Assembly (NCBI GenBank): GCA_938008555.1
Contig: CALLKE010000137.1
Location: forward strand, 1-9,037
DNA from: an uncultured Pedobacter sp.
GTDB lineage: Bacteria > Bacteroidota > Bacteroidia > Sphingobacteriales > Sphingobacteriaceae
Length of the DNA: 9,037 nt
Reading direction: 5' to 3'
Part shown: in pieces, positions 1 through 7,381 of the stretch
How the letters are laid out: every line of letters starts with the position of its first letter
Position numbering within the stretch: position 1 is the first letter of the stretch
Notes under the pieces: generated by a model
What the model was told of the DNA's origin: nothing
The model's database searches: none
What the model saw: only the letters and a program-made list of their open reading frames with translations
Made by a program: the position numbers and the translations under genes

Positions 1-55
1 CAGCTTCGTGCAGGCTATCTTCCAAATTCATATTGTAGGCCTTGTTTAGCAGTTC
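1..55. repeat. 55-bp exact direct repeat, copy 1 (partner 922-976)
   Basis: Bases 1-55 are identical to 922-976, which lie inside the intact crotonase gene, and both copies have the same orientation. The match breaks at 56 against 977. Because it starts at base 1, it may extend further left. The copies are 921 bases apart and bracket the broken lipoprotein gene and the crotonase 3' end. Confidence 0.95.
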
Positions 56-62
56 TTTGATT

Positions 63-97
63 AAAGATTTATTTCGAATAATGAGTCGAACAATCGG
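63..97. repeat. short imperfect copy of part of the DUF421 gene (partner 2012-2050)
   Basis: Bases 63-94 match 2012-2043 at 30 of 32 positions. After a 4-base gap, 95-97 match 2048-2050. The parent segment encodes the end of the last membrane helix and the basic residues after it in the DUF421 protein. The divergence contrasts with the perfect 55-bp match next to it. Confidence 0.85.
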
Positions 98-157
98 CTC
101 AGATACATCTATTTGATATCATCAAAGAATAGATCGGCTATTTGAAATTCACACTCT

Positions 158-712
158 TTATTCCAATCCATACTGTTTACGGACTTCTTTTTCTATTGTA
201 GAGATAGCTTTCAAGTCTAAGGTACTATATGCAATTCTAGCTCGGATTTTCGAATCATACTTAGCTCGGACTTTCTTAAATCTGGCTTCAAGGTTCTTAA
301 ATTCATCCATCAAGTTCGTACCTCCTCTAGCAAGGTCATCATCTTCTTCTGATTCAGTTTGATATCGAAGATATGCCGTGTAATTAGCTCTATGTAGCTT
401 TTCCAAAAAATATTTATGCGTTTTTACAATTGTAATCAAATCAACTTCATCTATAAACTGTCCTAAAAATTCTATTACGCTTATGGTCAAATCAATTTGA
501 TCTATAAGCTGCTCTAGTGATTCTATTTGGCTAGTCAGGTCACCTTTCAATCTTTAGAGAAATTCGATCCTTATCTCTTTTTCATCTCCGACACTACTCG
601 TTATAAAAGAGACTGCTCCTTGATTAGGGACTAAATATTCTGTTTTTTTGCAGCTGAGTAAACTCAATAACAAGAGAGCAATACCTGGGACTTTCATCAA
701 TCTTACGTTCAT
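158..712 (-). pseudogene. lipoprotein gene interrupted by one in-frame TAA
   Basis: An ATG at 710-712 (or the internal ATG at 695-697) opens a typical lipoprotein signal: a short N-terminus, the hydrophobic run IALLLLSLLS, then Cys-Lys-Lys, with LLSC as lipobox. The frame meets TAA at 554-556 after 52 residues. Two codons later the same frame reopens and runs 130 more residues to a TAA at 158. The downstream part is charged and probably helical or coiled-coil (many Leu, Ile, Lys and Glu), with an acidic ESEEDDD patch. It could start only at a weak TTG (548-550). One broken lipoprotein of about 184 residues explains the layout better than two genes. I do not recognise the family. A sequencing error is the main alternative. 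Confidence 0.65.
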
Positions 713-717
713 ATATT

Positions 718-731
718 AGAATTAAATTTTA
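718..731 (-). promoter_or_regulatory. AT-rich leader motif shared with the DUF421 gene
   Basis: On the minus strand, TAAAATTTAATTCT sits 5 bases before the lipoprotein ATG. The same 14-mer with one change, TAAAATTTATTTCT (2303-2316), sits just before the DUF421 ATG. A partial second copy lies at 740-749. It may be part of a promoter or leader, or sequence inherited by duplication. It does not fit the Bacteroidota -7 consensus TAnnTTTG well, so its role is unknown. Confidence 0.3.
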
Positions 732-835
732 CGGTTTTTTTAAATTTTAGAATGAAGCATTTTAGCCTAACTTATTGGTGGGTTATGACTTTAATATTTA
801 GCCCCCCCTCGATCATTTGTCTTCCTTTTCGGGAC

Positions 836-1609
836 TCACCAGGTTAATTTGTCTTTTTTTAAAAAGGCTGCGATGCCACGCTTGCAGTCCTCAGATGATC
901 GAGCATCTGCATTGAATAATACAGCTTCGTGCAGGCTATCTTCCAAATTCATATTGTAGGCCTTGTTTAGCAGTTCCTTAGTCGAGGCGATGGATTGAGC
1001 TGATGTAGTGAGAACCATCTTTTCAGCGTAGTTTTTTACTGCGGTATTCATATTGCTTTTATCGACAATAAAGTTGATTAAGCCATAGGCCAAAGCTGTT
1101 TGTGCATCAATCAGTTCTCCTGAAAGAAGCAGCTCTTTCACCCGGGCTTCGCCTAACTTGCGAATCAGAAAACAAGCCACCAAAGCAGGAATGAAGCCAA
1201 TCTTTACCTCCGTATAGCCAAACTTGGCTTCTGGTATCGCGAAAACTAGGTCACAAATCGAAGCCAAACCACATCCACCAGCAATTGCATGACCTTCTAC
1301 TTGTGCAATGACAAGTTTAGGTGACATATATATCGTGTAAAAGAGTTCTTTTAATGCATTCGAATCTGCCACATTTTCTTCGTAGCTATTCGTTTGCAGT
1401 TGTTTTAGGTGAGCTAGATCAGCTCCTGCACTAAATACCTCGCCGTTGGCCTTCAGTACAATTACTTTGGCTTGATTATTTGTATGGGCTTGCTCAAAAG
1501 CATTTTTAAGTGCTTGAACTAATTCTGGATTTAGGGCATTTCGTTTATCAGGTCGATTTAAACTGATGTAAGCTACTCGATTAATGGTTTGGTATTCGAC
1601 AAGGCTCAT
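836..1609 (-). CDS. enoyl-CoA hydratase/isomerase family protein (crotonase fold)
   Basis: A full-length 257-residue crotonase. The fold binds an acyl-CoA thioester and holds its carbonyl in an oxyanion hole formed here by FSAGADL (residues 59-65, Ala61) and AGGCGLA (110-116, Gly112). Two acids match the catalytic pair of enoyl-CoA hydratases: Glu134 in GYTEVKIGFIPA and Glu159 in VKELLLSGE. A hydratase acting on fatty acids or on branched-chain amino acid intermediates (methylglutaconyl-CoA-like) is therefore likely. The family is broad and the exact substrate cannot be read from the sequence. The ATG start gives the usual N-terminus, with NRPDKRNALN at 18-27. It stands 194 bases downstream of the DUF421 gene, so it probably has its own promoter. 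Part of its 3' end (922-976) is repeated at the window edge. Confidence 0.93.
   Translation of the reverse strand: MSLVEYQTINRVAYISLNRPDKRNALNPELVQALKNAFEQAHTNNQAKVIVLKANGEVFSAGADLAHLKQLQTNSYEENVADSNALKELFYTIYMSPKLVIAQVEGHAIAGGCGLASICDLVFAIPEAKFGYTEVKIGFIPALVACFLIRKLGEARVKELLLSGELIDAQTALAYGLINFIVDKSNMNTAVKNYAEKMVLTTSAQSIASTKELLNKAYNMNLEDSLHEAVLFNADARSSEDCKRGIAAFLKKDKLTW
922..976. repeat. 55-bp exact direct repeat, copy 2, inside the crotonase gene
   Basis: Identical to bases 1-55 in the same orientation. It encodes crotonase residues from about Glu212 to Ala229. This copy is in an intact gene and is presumably the source. Confidence 0.95.
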
Positions 1610-1612
1610 GCT

Positions 1613-1803
1613 TTATATTATATATAATGGTATAGTAGTAATGTGTCTATGAGGTATAGCGATCAAATGACAAAAATTGAACTGTGCATTCCATGATATG
1701 CCACTCTCGCTATTCTGAGGACAAAAGTGATCAAATTGATCTAACAAAAAATGGGTATCAGGTATACCTGACGTGAAATGATGCAAAAACGATATCAAAG
1801 ACA
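1613..1803. other. intergenic stretch with symmetric motifs; possible degenerate mobile-element end
   Basis: This stretch lies between the DUF421 stop and the crotonase start. It contains a perfect 14-bp palindrome TCAGGTATACCTGA (1758-1771), a 6-1-6 inverted repeat GATCAA-A-TTGATC (1729-1741), and several GGTAT or TATACC words. A 63-codon frame spans it but has no recognisable protein. It may hold operators for the crotonase gene, or be an old insertion-sequence end. I cannot decide between these. Confidence 0.3.
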
Positions 1804-2301
1804 TTATTTGATAGGATCATTTTTTACAGAACTAATTTCTCCGTTCCGTTCCATATAAACTAGATTGATCTTATTCATGTCGTCCGTCAAGGCTCTTTCT
1901 CTAACTCCTTGCATAATGTCTTCTTTGCTCACTAAGGCTTCATCCATGTTCTTACTTAAAAACTCATTATTGGCATAAAGACATATTTTCTCTCCTTCAG
2001 CCAGTTTAGCGAAAGATTTATTGCGAATAATGAGTCGAGCAATTAATCGGTGCATAATTACAATTGCAAAACTGGCTGAAACAACTGGCCAAAAAGGTGA
2101 TGCGCCAACGATTGCTCTACTGAGTAAGGCCCCCAATAAAATAACAACAATATTGTCTAACGGTGTTCTGATACCGAAAGAGCGTCTTCCTGATATTCTA
2201 ATCAGTACCAATGAAATCAAGAAGATGGCTATAGCTCTACAGGTCATCTGAAGTATGGTTTGATCTTTATATAGACTGAATAGATAGTTCATTAGTTCCA
2301 T
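1804..2301 (-). CDS. DUF421 domain membrane protein (YetF-like)
   Basis: A 165-residue protein of the DUF421/YetF type. Three hydrophobic helices lie at about residues 19-35, 48-66 and 70-86. Between the first two is the family signature RISGRRSFG followed by TPLDNIVVILLGALLSRAIVG. The cytoplasmic C-terminal part is mixed alpha/beta, with the usual short region after the basic RLIARLIIRNK. Length and order fit the short Bacteroidota members. The molecular function of the family is not established. The gene stands alone, 117 bases after the comEC stop and 194 before the crotonase start. A short piece of it (2012-2050) recurs at the window edge. A second AAATAAATTTTAG word at 2361-2373 duplicates the one just before its start. 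Confidence 0.88.
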   Translation of the reverse strand: MELMNYLFSLYKDQTILQMTCRAIAIFLISLVLIRISGRRSFGIRTPLDNIVVILLGALLSRAIVGASPFWPVVSASFAIVIMHRLIARLIIRNKSFAKLAEGEKICLYANNEFLSKNMDEALVSKEDIMQGVRERALTDDMNKINLVYMERNGEISSVKNDPIK

Positions 2302-2302
2302 A

Positions 2303-2316
2303 AGAAATAAATTTTA
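2303..2316 (-). promoter_or_regulatory. AT-rich leader motif before the DUF421 gene
   Basis: TAAAATTTATTTCT on the minus strand ends 1 base before the ATG. It matches the lipoprotein leader at 718-731 in 13 of 14 bases. A further copy of its core lies 56 bases upstream (2361-2373, read as CTAAAATTTATTT on the minus strand). No function is proven. Confidence 0.3.
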
Positions 2317-2418
2317 GTGTCTTGCTTTATTTTGAGTCGATCTAAAAAGCTTACCCCATAAAATAAATTTTAGACTAGCTCACTTTTAATACTTAACTGC
2401 TTATTCATAAGTTTTGTT

Positions 2419-4512
2419 TTACAATTTAATCACCACGGCTTTTTCTCGCTTTAAAACACGACAAGGTAATGCGAATGATCGTGCTTCTGTCTCCCATTGT
2501 TTGATGTAATGGTCATAATTATTTCCATCGATCAATAATACAGCACAATATACATGGCTCAATATATCGGATAGCTTTGTTTTTGGATTACCACTTAACA
2601 GCAATGCATCTACCCGAATTTGTTTGGCATAATGCACACTGTCAAGAACTGGACTCCAGCGGACAATTTTAAAATTCCCAAACTGCATAAAATTGGGATG
2701 AATCGTATAAATAGAGGAAAATGAAGAGTCATTTAAGGATACTCGTTTATTTAAGCTTGCCCCTTTACTTGACAATGCAGGTTTGATCGCAAAATCAAGT
2801 GCTTTATCGGCAGAAGATAGATCTGTTACGAGTGTACCCCCTCTCTGAAAAATATGAGCAATCGCTGTATTCCTTCTCAAGCTGTAAAATATCAGTTCGT
2901 GGCGGTTTTGATTTTGAATAGTCTGGCACGAGAAGCTACCCAATAGGATGATTACTAGTCCAGCAAAGGCAAAGCATATTTTTTTGTTTGCTTCCATACA
3001 AAGCCAAGCAATGCAAACTATCACCATATAAATGAGGAAGCATTGCCAAGCATTCATCCACATCCCACTCAAACTAGCAAAAGGCATTTTCTGGATGTAG
3101 TACAACCCAGAATTAGTCAATAAGATCATCCCATTTAAGACCCAACCCAATTGTTTTAATAAAAAAGTGAATGGTATAAATAAAAATGAAATACCCACAT
3201 ACATCAGTAACATGACGGGAAATACAACAAAGAGATTGCTCAAAAGAAAATAGAGTGGAAATTGATGGAAATAATGAATGCTAATCGAAAAAGTGGCTAA
3301 CTGTGCCGCTATAGACAATGCACAGTAACTCCAAATACAATCGAGTAGTTTATTTTTCAGATAGATGGTTTGATAAATTTTGGGATAAAAATAAAGTAAG
3401 CCGATCACTGCCAAATAGGATAGTTGAAAGCCAACATCGAATAGATACAAAGGATTATAAAGCAGCAAAAAGAAGGCAGAAATAGCGAGTAGATTATAGG
3501 TATTCTGGTTTCGACCGAAGGCTTTGCCTAAAACAACAAATGAAAGCATGATCGCAGCTCGGCAAACAGATGGTGAAAAGCCAGTCATCAACGCATAAAA
3601 CCAAATGGAAAAAATCATGACAATAGCTCCTAAAAATTTGGTTTTCGGATTGATGTCCAATGGCTTTAAAAAGAAGCTTAAAACCAGAAATACAATACCG
3701 ACATGCATACCTGACACTGCTAAAAAATGCATTGCTCCTGTTTGTGAATAGGTATTGATCACTTCTTTGCTTAAATCAGCACGATAACCGAGTATTAGTG
3801 TGGAAGCTAATGCTGCGGCTTCTTGATTGGGTAAATAGGTGTAAAATTTATCGACTAGCTTTCGTCGAAGTTTTAGAGCAAATGAATTAATAGATGTTTC
3901 GATATCGGATTTTAGAACGACAATCTGTTGTTGATTGAAGAATGCCTGATGATAGATTTGATGTGTAGCCAGATAATTTTTAAAATCAAATTCACCCGGA
4001 TTGAACGGGGGATCAATTTCATTAAACTTAGCTGGAACAAGTACCAGATCACCATACATTAAATGAAGTGGACGAAGGGAATCCACTTTGAGTGTCACCA
4101 TCAGTTTGCCTTTTGTTGGATAAAACGTTTTGTTTTTTAGACATTGAATCACATCCGTCTGCACCCGAACGATTGATCCATTCAATTTAGGTTCATTGGA
4201 AATTTTAAGGACCAAAGCATCTGCATCTGCTGCAAAATAGTGAGGATCATCACGCTCATCTGCTTTCAGACATGAGAAGTATCCCACCAGAAATAAGAAA
4301 ACATGAACCGTAACACCCAATATCCAAGGAGATCGATAAAGTGAGGCGCTCTTGTATGAGAGCAGAAGCAATGCAAAGACTGCTAGAATACAAACAAGGC
4401 TCATTATACTCCATTGTAGCAAGATAGATGCGGGTAAAAACCAGCCGAAGCCTATCCCTAGTACGAGTGGTATTAACAATCTGACAAATGGGACTTCACC
4501 TTTATAAAACAT
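2419..4512 (-). CDS. comEC: ComEC/Rec2 family competence protein, DNA uptake channel
   Basis: ComEC is the inner-membrane channel that carries single-stranded DNA into the cytoplasm during natural transformation. Numbering from the start at 4512 (697 residues), two N-terminal helices (about 10-50) and another near 62-80 flank a DUF4131-like soluble OB-type region to about 200. The Competence domain follows, with ILGYRADLS (240-248), HFLAVSGMHVG (262-272), GFSPSVCRAAIM (311-322) and DVGFQLSYLAVIG (359-371) within many helices. The C-terminal 160 residues match the position of the metallo-beta-lactamase-like domain. No HxHxDH metal site is visible, so that part is probably not a nuclease. I chose 4512 over the ATG at 4555-4557 because it lies 5 nt after the upstream stop, with AGGAAAG before it. 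The longer start adds 15 residues that overlap the neighbour. Confidence 0.93.
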   Translation of the reverse strand: MFYKGEVPFVRLLIPLVLGIGFGWFLPASILLQWSIMSLVCILAVFALLLLSYKSASLYRSPWILGVTVHVFLFLVGYFSCLKADERDDPHYFAADADALVLKISNEPKLNGSIVRVQTDVIQCLKNKTFYPTKGKLMVTLKVDSLRPLHLMYGDLVLVPAKFNEIDPPFNPGEFDFKNYLATHQIYHQAFFNQQQIVVLKSDIETSINSFALKLRRKLVDKFYTYLPNQEAAALASTLILGYRADLSKEVINTYSQTGAMHFLAVSGMHVGIVFLVLSFFLKPLDINPKTKFLGAIVMIFSIWFYALMTGFSPSVCRAAIMLSFVVLGKAFGRNQNTYNLLAISAFFLLLYNPLYLFDVGFQLSYLAVIGLLYFYPKIYQTIYLKNKLLDCIWSYCALSIAAQLATFSISIHYFHQFPLYFLLSNLFVVFPVMLLMYVGISFLFIPFTFLLKQLGWVLNGMILLTNSGLYYIQKMPFASLSGMWMNAWQCFLIYMVIVCIAWLCMEANKKICFAFAGLVIILLGSFSCQTIQNQNRHELIFYSLRRNTAIAHIFQRGGTLVTDLSSADKALDFAIKPALSSKGASLNKRVSLNDSSFSSIYTIHPNFMQFGNFKIVRWSPVLDSVHYAKQIRVDALLLSGNPKTKLSDILSHVYCAVLLIDGNNYDHYIKQWETEARSFALPCRVLKREKAVVIKL

Positions 4513-4519
4513 CTTTCCT
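4513..4519 (-). promoter_or_regulatory. ribosome binding site deciding the comEC start
   Basis: AGGAAAG directly precedes the ATG at 4510-4512 and overlaps the TAG stop of the upstream gene (4518-4520). This favours the 697-residue comEC and suggests coupled translation. Confidence 0.6.
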
Positions 4520-6545
4520 AAAATTGATATCGAAGCTGCATACGAATCTCGGAACATATGTTCCCATCTATTTGATCCAGTCCTGAGCCAATTTTCTGCT
4601 GATTCATGAGCTGACTCAGGCTATATTTTATCCATATATCAAGTCCTCTTTTAATTGTATAACGACCATTTACATAATAACGAAAACCTGTATTCTGATA
4701 CATTTGGATGGTATAGCTAGCACGTACATCCTGCTCGTAAGCGTAAATTCTAGCATCATGACTGGGAATATCGAAATAAGCCACTCGTATGTTTCCTGAG
4801 AATTTCGATTGCAGTGGCGAATAAATCACATCTTGATAGATGAGGCGACCAAAATCTACCATACTCGCGCCTTTCTGGTACTGGGATAGCTCCAATCGGT
4901 TTCTAAATAAGAGCTTGTCGTTTAACTGGTAATTGAGTTCGAATCGGTAATGCTGCTTCTGCGCTTGTGCGAGGATCTTGATCGTATTTTGGGTATCATC
5001 ATTTTCTTCTTTTGTTTTCGATCTATAACGGACCATTAGCTTTACCCTTTTACTCGGCTTATAAGTAAGCAAACTAAACAATTCATACCCTTGCGATGGA
5101 GCATCTGCATCGGATTTCAGCCACGGAAATTTAAACAGATCAACATAGCCAAACCATTCCCATTTTGAATTTGGTTTGATGACTAAGCCCGTGTAGAAGC
5201 CCGTTTCATTCACTGCTGTTGACGCTTCAGCAATTGCTTGGTTGTAAAATGAATGATAATCTTTCTGATAATTCCTGTGCAAAATACTCAATGATACTTG
5301 TGGAGATAATGCACTGATTAGTCCGTTCAAAAAAGCATGCCCACTACCCATGCTATGAGCGATCTCGCCAAAGAAATAAGAATTACGATATGTGTAATTA
5401 TAATTTAAACCAATGTTTGTCAAATCAGTGCCTGTGAACCGAAACTGATTATATAGATAGTTTCCTGGTTCAAAAGGGTGCGCATAGTGACTTTGATAAG
5501 CCGTTAAACCTACTGTCAAGGATTTCTTACTGTATTGCAGATTGGAACCAAACAAAAACTGAGTAGTGCTATTTTTATCTGCTATCTCGGAAGATGTTCG
5601 ATGCAATCCACTTGTAAGAAGCGAAGTGATTTTTTCGCCACGAAGGTTTACATCCATTTTTTTGTAGGATATAAAGGGGCTCCATCTAAAAGCATTGAGA
5701 TCTAAACTAGCAGCCGCACCTCTGAAAAAACTATTTTCATTGAACGATGTGTAAGGTTTAATTCCGACATCCTGCTTGGCAAGCGTTACGATATCTGAGC
5801 CTTTGCCAAAGCTTAAACCCGACCAAAGTGTTAACCCCTCTCCAAATTGCAGCGCATAATCTCCAACAATAAGTTTGTTGATTTTCCCCCAGTCTTTCAC
5901 CGTGATATTGGCTGAATAAAAATCAAATCCTGCTTGATTGGCTCCTGCAAAAAATTGCTCACCAGCGTCTTTTTCCATATTTAACGACCCAGAGAAAACA
6001 CCCTCTGAGTCAAATTTATAACGTGCCAGCAAGCGATTGGGGCATCCTAGATATTTCGAATTCGACTCCTCTGCAACAGCGGATCCTTTCTTATTCTCTA
6101 TCAAACGACCATATCGAAATAGGATATCGTGAACCCCATTACTTAGAACCCGCTGCATCGATTCATTCTTGAATAATTTGGATTGACCCACTGTGACAAA
6201 ATGAGCCAAGAGCTTGATTGTTTCTAAATCAAAACCCTCTATGGTTTGTAATTCCAACACGTCCAACAATGCCCCATTTGTCGCTCTATGGCTCAGCAGC
6301 GCATTTACCTGAAGTGGATTCAAAAAAAATAATTCTTGCAGTTGTTCCTTGCTTGCTTTATTGATATTGAGCGGTCTTTTTTGGTAAAAATGTAGACGAT
6401 CCGTTAGAGCAGCATAATCAAAGTCTTCGGAGTAATCTTGAGCAATAGATTCAACGATTTGCGCTACATCGATCTCCATTTGCGCTTTTGCAGATTTGCA
6501 AACAATAAAGTAGAACAAACTTATCAGTAGAAATTTAAAGCGCAT
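4518..6545 (-). CDS. secreted helix-hairpin-helix protein with outer-membrane barrel-like C-terminal region
   Basis: A 675-residue protein with an N-terminal signal peptide (about 1-22, ending AKAQ). Residues about 57-118 form tandem helix-hairpin-helix units resembling ComEA, which binds DNA in the periplasm: RPLNINKASKEQLQELFFL, then a second unit at VLELQTIEGFDLETIKLLA. From about 130 to the end there are alternating polar and aromatic short strands typical of an outer-membrane beta-barrel. The protein ends in RYQF, and a terminal Phe is a barrel insertion signature. Its ATG lies inside the last codons of the preceding gene (11-nt overlap), and comEC starts 5 nt after its stop. I infer a role in binding or admitting DNA at the outer membrane. 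The function of this Bacteroidota-type fusion is not established from sequence alone. No internal defect was seen. Confidence 0.8.
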   Translation of the reverse strand: MRFKFLLISLFYFIVCKSAKAQMEIDVAQIVESIAQDYSEDFDYAALTDRLHFYQKRPLNINKASKEQLQELFFLNPLQVNALLSHRATNGALLDVLELQTIEGFDLETIKLLAHFVTVGQSKLFKNESMQRVLSNGVHDILFRYGRLIENKKGSAVAEESNSKYLGCPNRLLARYKFDSEGVFSGSLNMEKDAGEQFFAGANQAGFDFYSANITVKDWGKINKLIVGDYALQFGEGLTLWSGLSFGKGSDIVTLAKQDVGIKPYTSFNENSFFRGAAASLDLNAFRWSPFISYKKMDVNLRGEKITSLLTSGLHRTSSEIADKNSTTQFLFGSNLQYSKKSLTVGLTAYQSHYAHPFEPGNYLYNQFRFTGTDLTNIGLNYNYTYRNSYFFGEIAHSMGSGHAFLNGLISALSPQVSLSILHRNYQKDYHSFYNQAIAEASTAVNETGFYTGLVIKPNSKWEWFGYVDLFKFPWLKSDADAPSQGYELFSLLTYKPSKRVKLMVRYRSKTKEENDDTQNTIKILAQAQKQHYRFELNYQLNDKLLFRNRLELSQYQKGASMVDFGRLIYQDVIYSPLQSKFSGNIRVAYFDIPSHDARIYAYEQDVRASYTIQMYQNTGFRYYVNGRYTIKRGLDIWIKYSLSQLMNQQKIGSGLDQIDGNICSEIRMQLRYQF

Positions 6546-7326
6546 AGCTTAATGCCAGTTGAGGCGCATATCCCAGTGTAGTATGCGAAGCTGTCGCAAT
6601 ATCAAACCTGAACTGGCTGTAATGAATACCTAAACCAACATATTGTTTCAAGGGGTTTACCGATACTCCTCCTCTCAGTGCAAACCACTCGATCAGATTA
6701 TATTCCAGCCCTGCACGAACATTCAGCGGATTATTTGAAACCTGATCGACACTTGCTGCAAGCATCAATTGATCAGAAAATCGGTACGAAGCCCCTACTT
6801 GTGTACTCCTAGGAATATATACGATGCTCGAATTGTGAAAGCTTTGATTAGGATTTGCGATATGAATTCCTAAACACAAATTTTGGCTAGCCCAATACTG
6901 TAATCCAGCTTCAATGGAAAAACGCTGTGCCGATCCATAGTTCTGAATATATAATTGATGATAGTTACCATGCAACGCTACAAAAAGGCTATTAAAACTA
7001 CGAGCGTAGGTAAGTCCTACTTTTTGTTCATTGTATTCCGTAATTCCATAGCGCTGAAAACTTAACCCAAATACGTTGTGGCGATATGGCAAAGCAATCA
7101 CAGCGGCCTGTGTTTTGATATCATTACCCAAAAAACTGGGGATAGATCCGAGGGAAACGACTGGCTCTTTAATACCACATAAGCCAGCTTGATTTTGCTG
7201 GACAGACCAAACATCTTGTAGTGCAACTGCCGCGTGGGCCATGGACGTGAACCTTGCTCCTGCATGTACTTGGGCTTCGGCAGACAGTGTAAATAATAAT
7301 ATGAAGACGATACCGATACTATTCAT
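6535..7326 (-). CDS. PorV/PorQ-like outer-membrane protein
   Basis: A 263-residue secreted protein. The signal peptide covers about residues 1-19 (hydrophobic core IGIVFILLFTL, end SAEAQ). The mature N-terminus has GARFTSMAHAAVALQDVWS followed by a QNQAGL loop. This matches the PorV/PorQ/FadL-like pattern in which a short motif plugs a beta-barrel (commonly GA..MGGA..A..D.WS...NPAGL). The rest alternates polar and hydrophobic residues as barrel strands do, and it ends in LSYAL. PorV-type proteins shuttle or hold substrates of the type IX secretion system, but related members have other roles. Its overlap with the helix-hairpin-helix barrel gene suggests the products work together. Only 55 bases separate it from the RHS fragment upstream, and no clear promoter is visible there. 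Confidence 0.7.
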   Translation of the reverse strand: MNSIGIVFILLFTLSAEAQVHAGARFTSMAHAAVALQDVWSVQQNQAGLCGIKEPVVSLGSIPSFLGNDIKTQAAVIALPYRHNVFGLSFQRYGITEYNEQKVGLTYARSFNSLFVALHGNYHQLYIQNYGSAQRFSIEAGLQYWASQNLCLGIHIANPNQSFHNSSIVYIPRSTQVGASYRFSDQLMLAASVDQVSNNPLNVRAGLEYNLIEWFALRGGVSVNPLKQYVGLGIHYSQFRFDIATASHTTLGYAPQLALSYAL

Positions 7327-7381
7327 TATAAATTAGAATCACAAAATTTCAAACGAGTGAAACGGATTTTATAAATAATTA

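Larger units (their letters stand above)
1..118 (-). pseudogene. chimeric remnant: DUF421 fragment joined to crotonase 3' fragment
   Basis: Read on the minus strand, a stretch similar to the DUF421 gene (63-97) is followed after 7 bases by an exact copy of part of the crotonase gene (1-55). Both pieces lie in the reading frames of their parents, so one frame runs open from 118 to the window edge, giving IVRLIIRNKS and then KELLNKAYNM. Two TGA codons (119-124) close the frame upstream and no start codon is visible. It corresponds to DUF421 residues about 88-97 and crotonase residues 211-229. I infer a decayed duplicate with a large internal deletion, not a working gene. It may continue beyond the left edge. 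Confidence 0.7.

Noticed and set aside
109..171. 20-codon frame overlapping the end of the lipoprotein pseudogene (starts MDWNKECEF)
   Set aside because: It is too short, overlaps the other frame and has no supporting signal. A frameshifted tail of the pseudogene is possible but cannot be shown.
158..550. Stand-alone 130-residue gene with a TTG start
   Set aside because: The TTG has no good ribosome site and lies two codons after a stop in the same frame as a lipoprotein signal, so one interrupted gene is the better reading.
802..808. Run of seven C downstream of the crotonase gene as a phase-variation tract
   Set aside because: It lies between genes, outside any reading frame or clear promoter, so length change would have no evident effect.
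1613..1804. 63-codon minus-strand frame in the gap before the crotonase gene
   Set aside because: It has no family resemblance, is rich in His and Cys as expected from non-coding DNA, and the region is better described by its palindromes.
2021..2251. 76-codon frame on the plus strand
   Set aside because: It lies wholly opposite the well-supported DUF421 gene and shows no recognisable protein features.
2419..4557. Longer comEC start at 4555-4557
   Set aside because: The extra 15 residues overlap the upstream gene by 40 nt, while the ATG at 4510-4512 has AGGAAAG in front and a 5-nt gap.
7327..7381. Bacteroidota-type promoter (TTTG ... TAnnTTTG) before the PorV-like gene
   Set aside because: A TTTG is present, but the only -7-like word overlaps the start codon region at wrong spacing, so it was not called.
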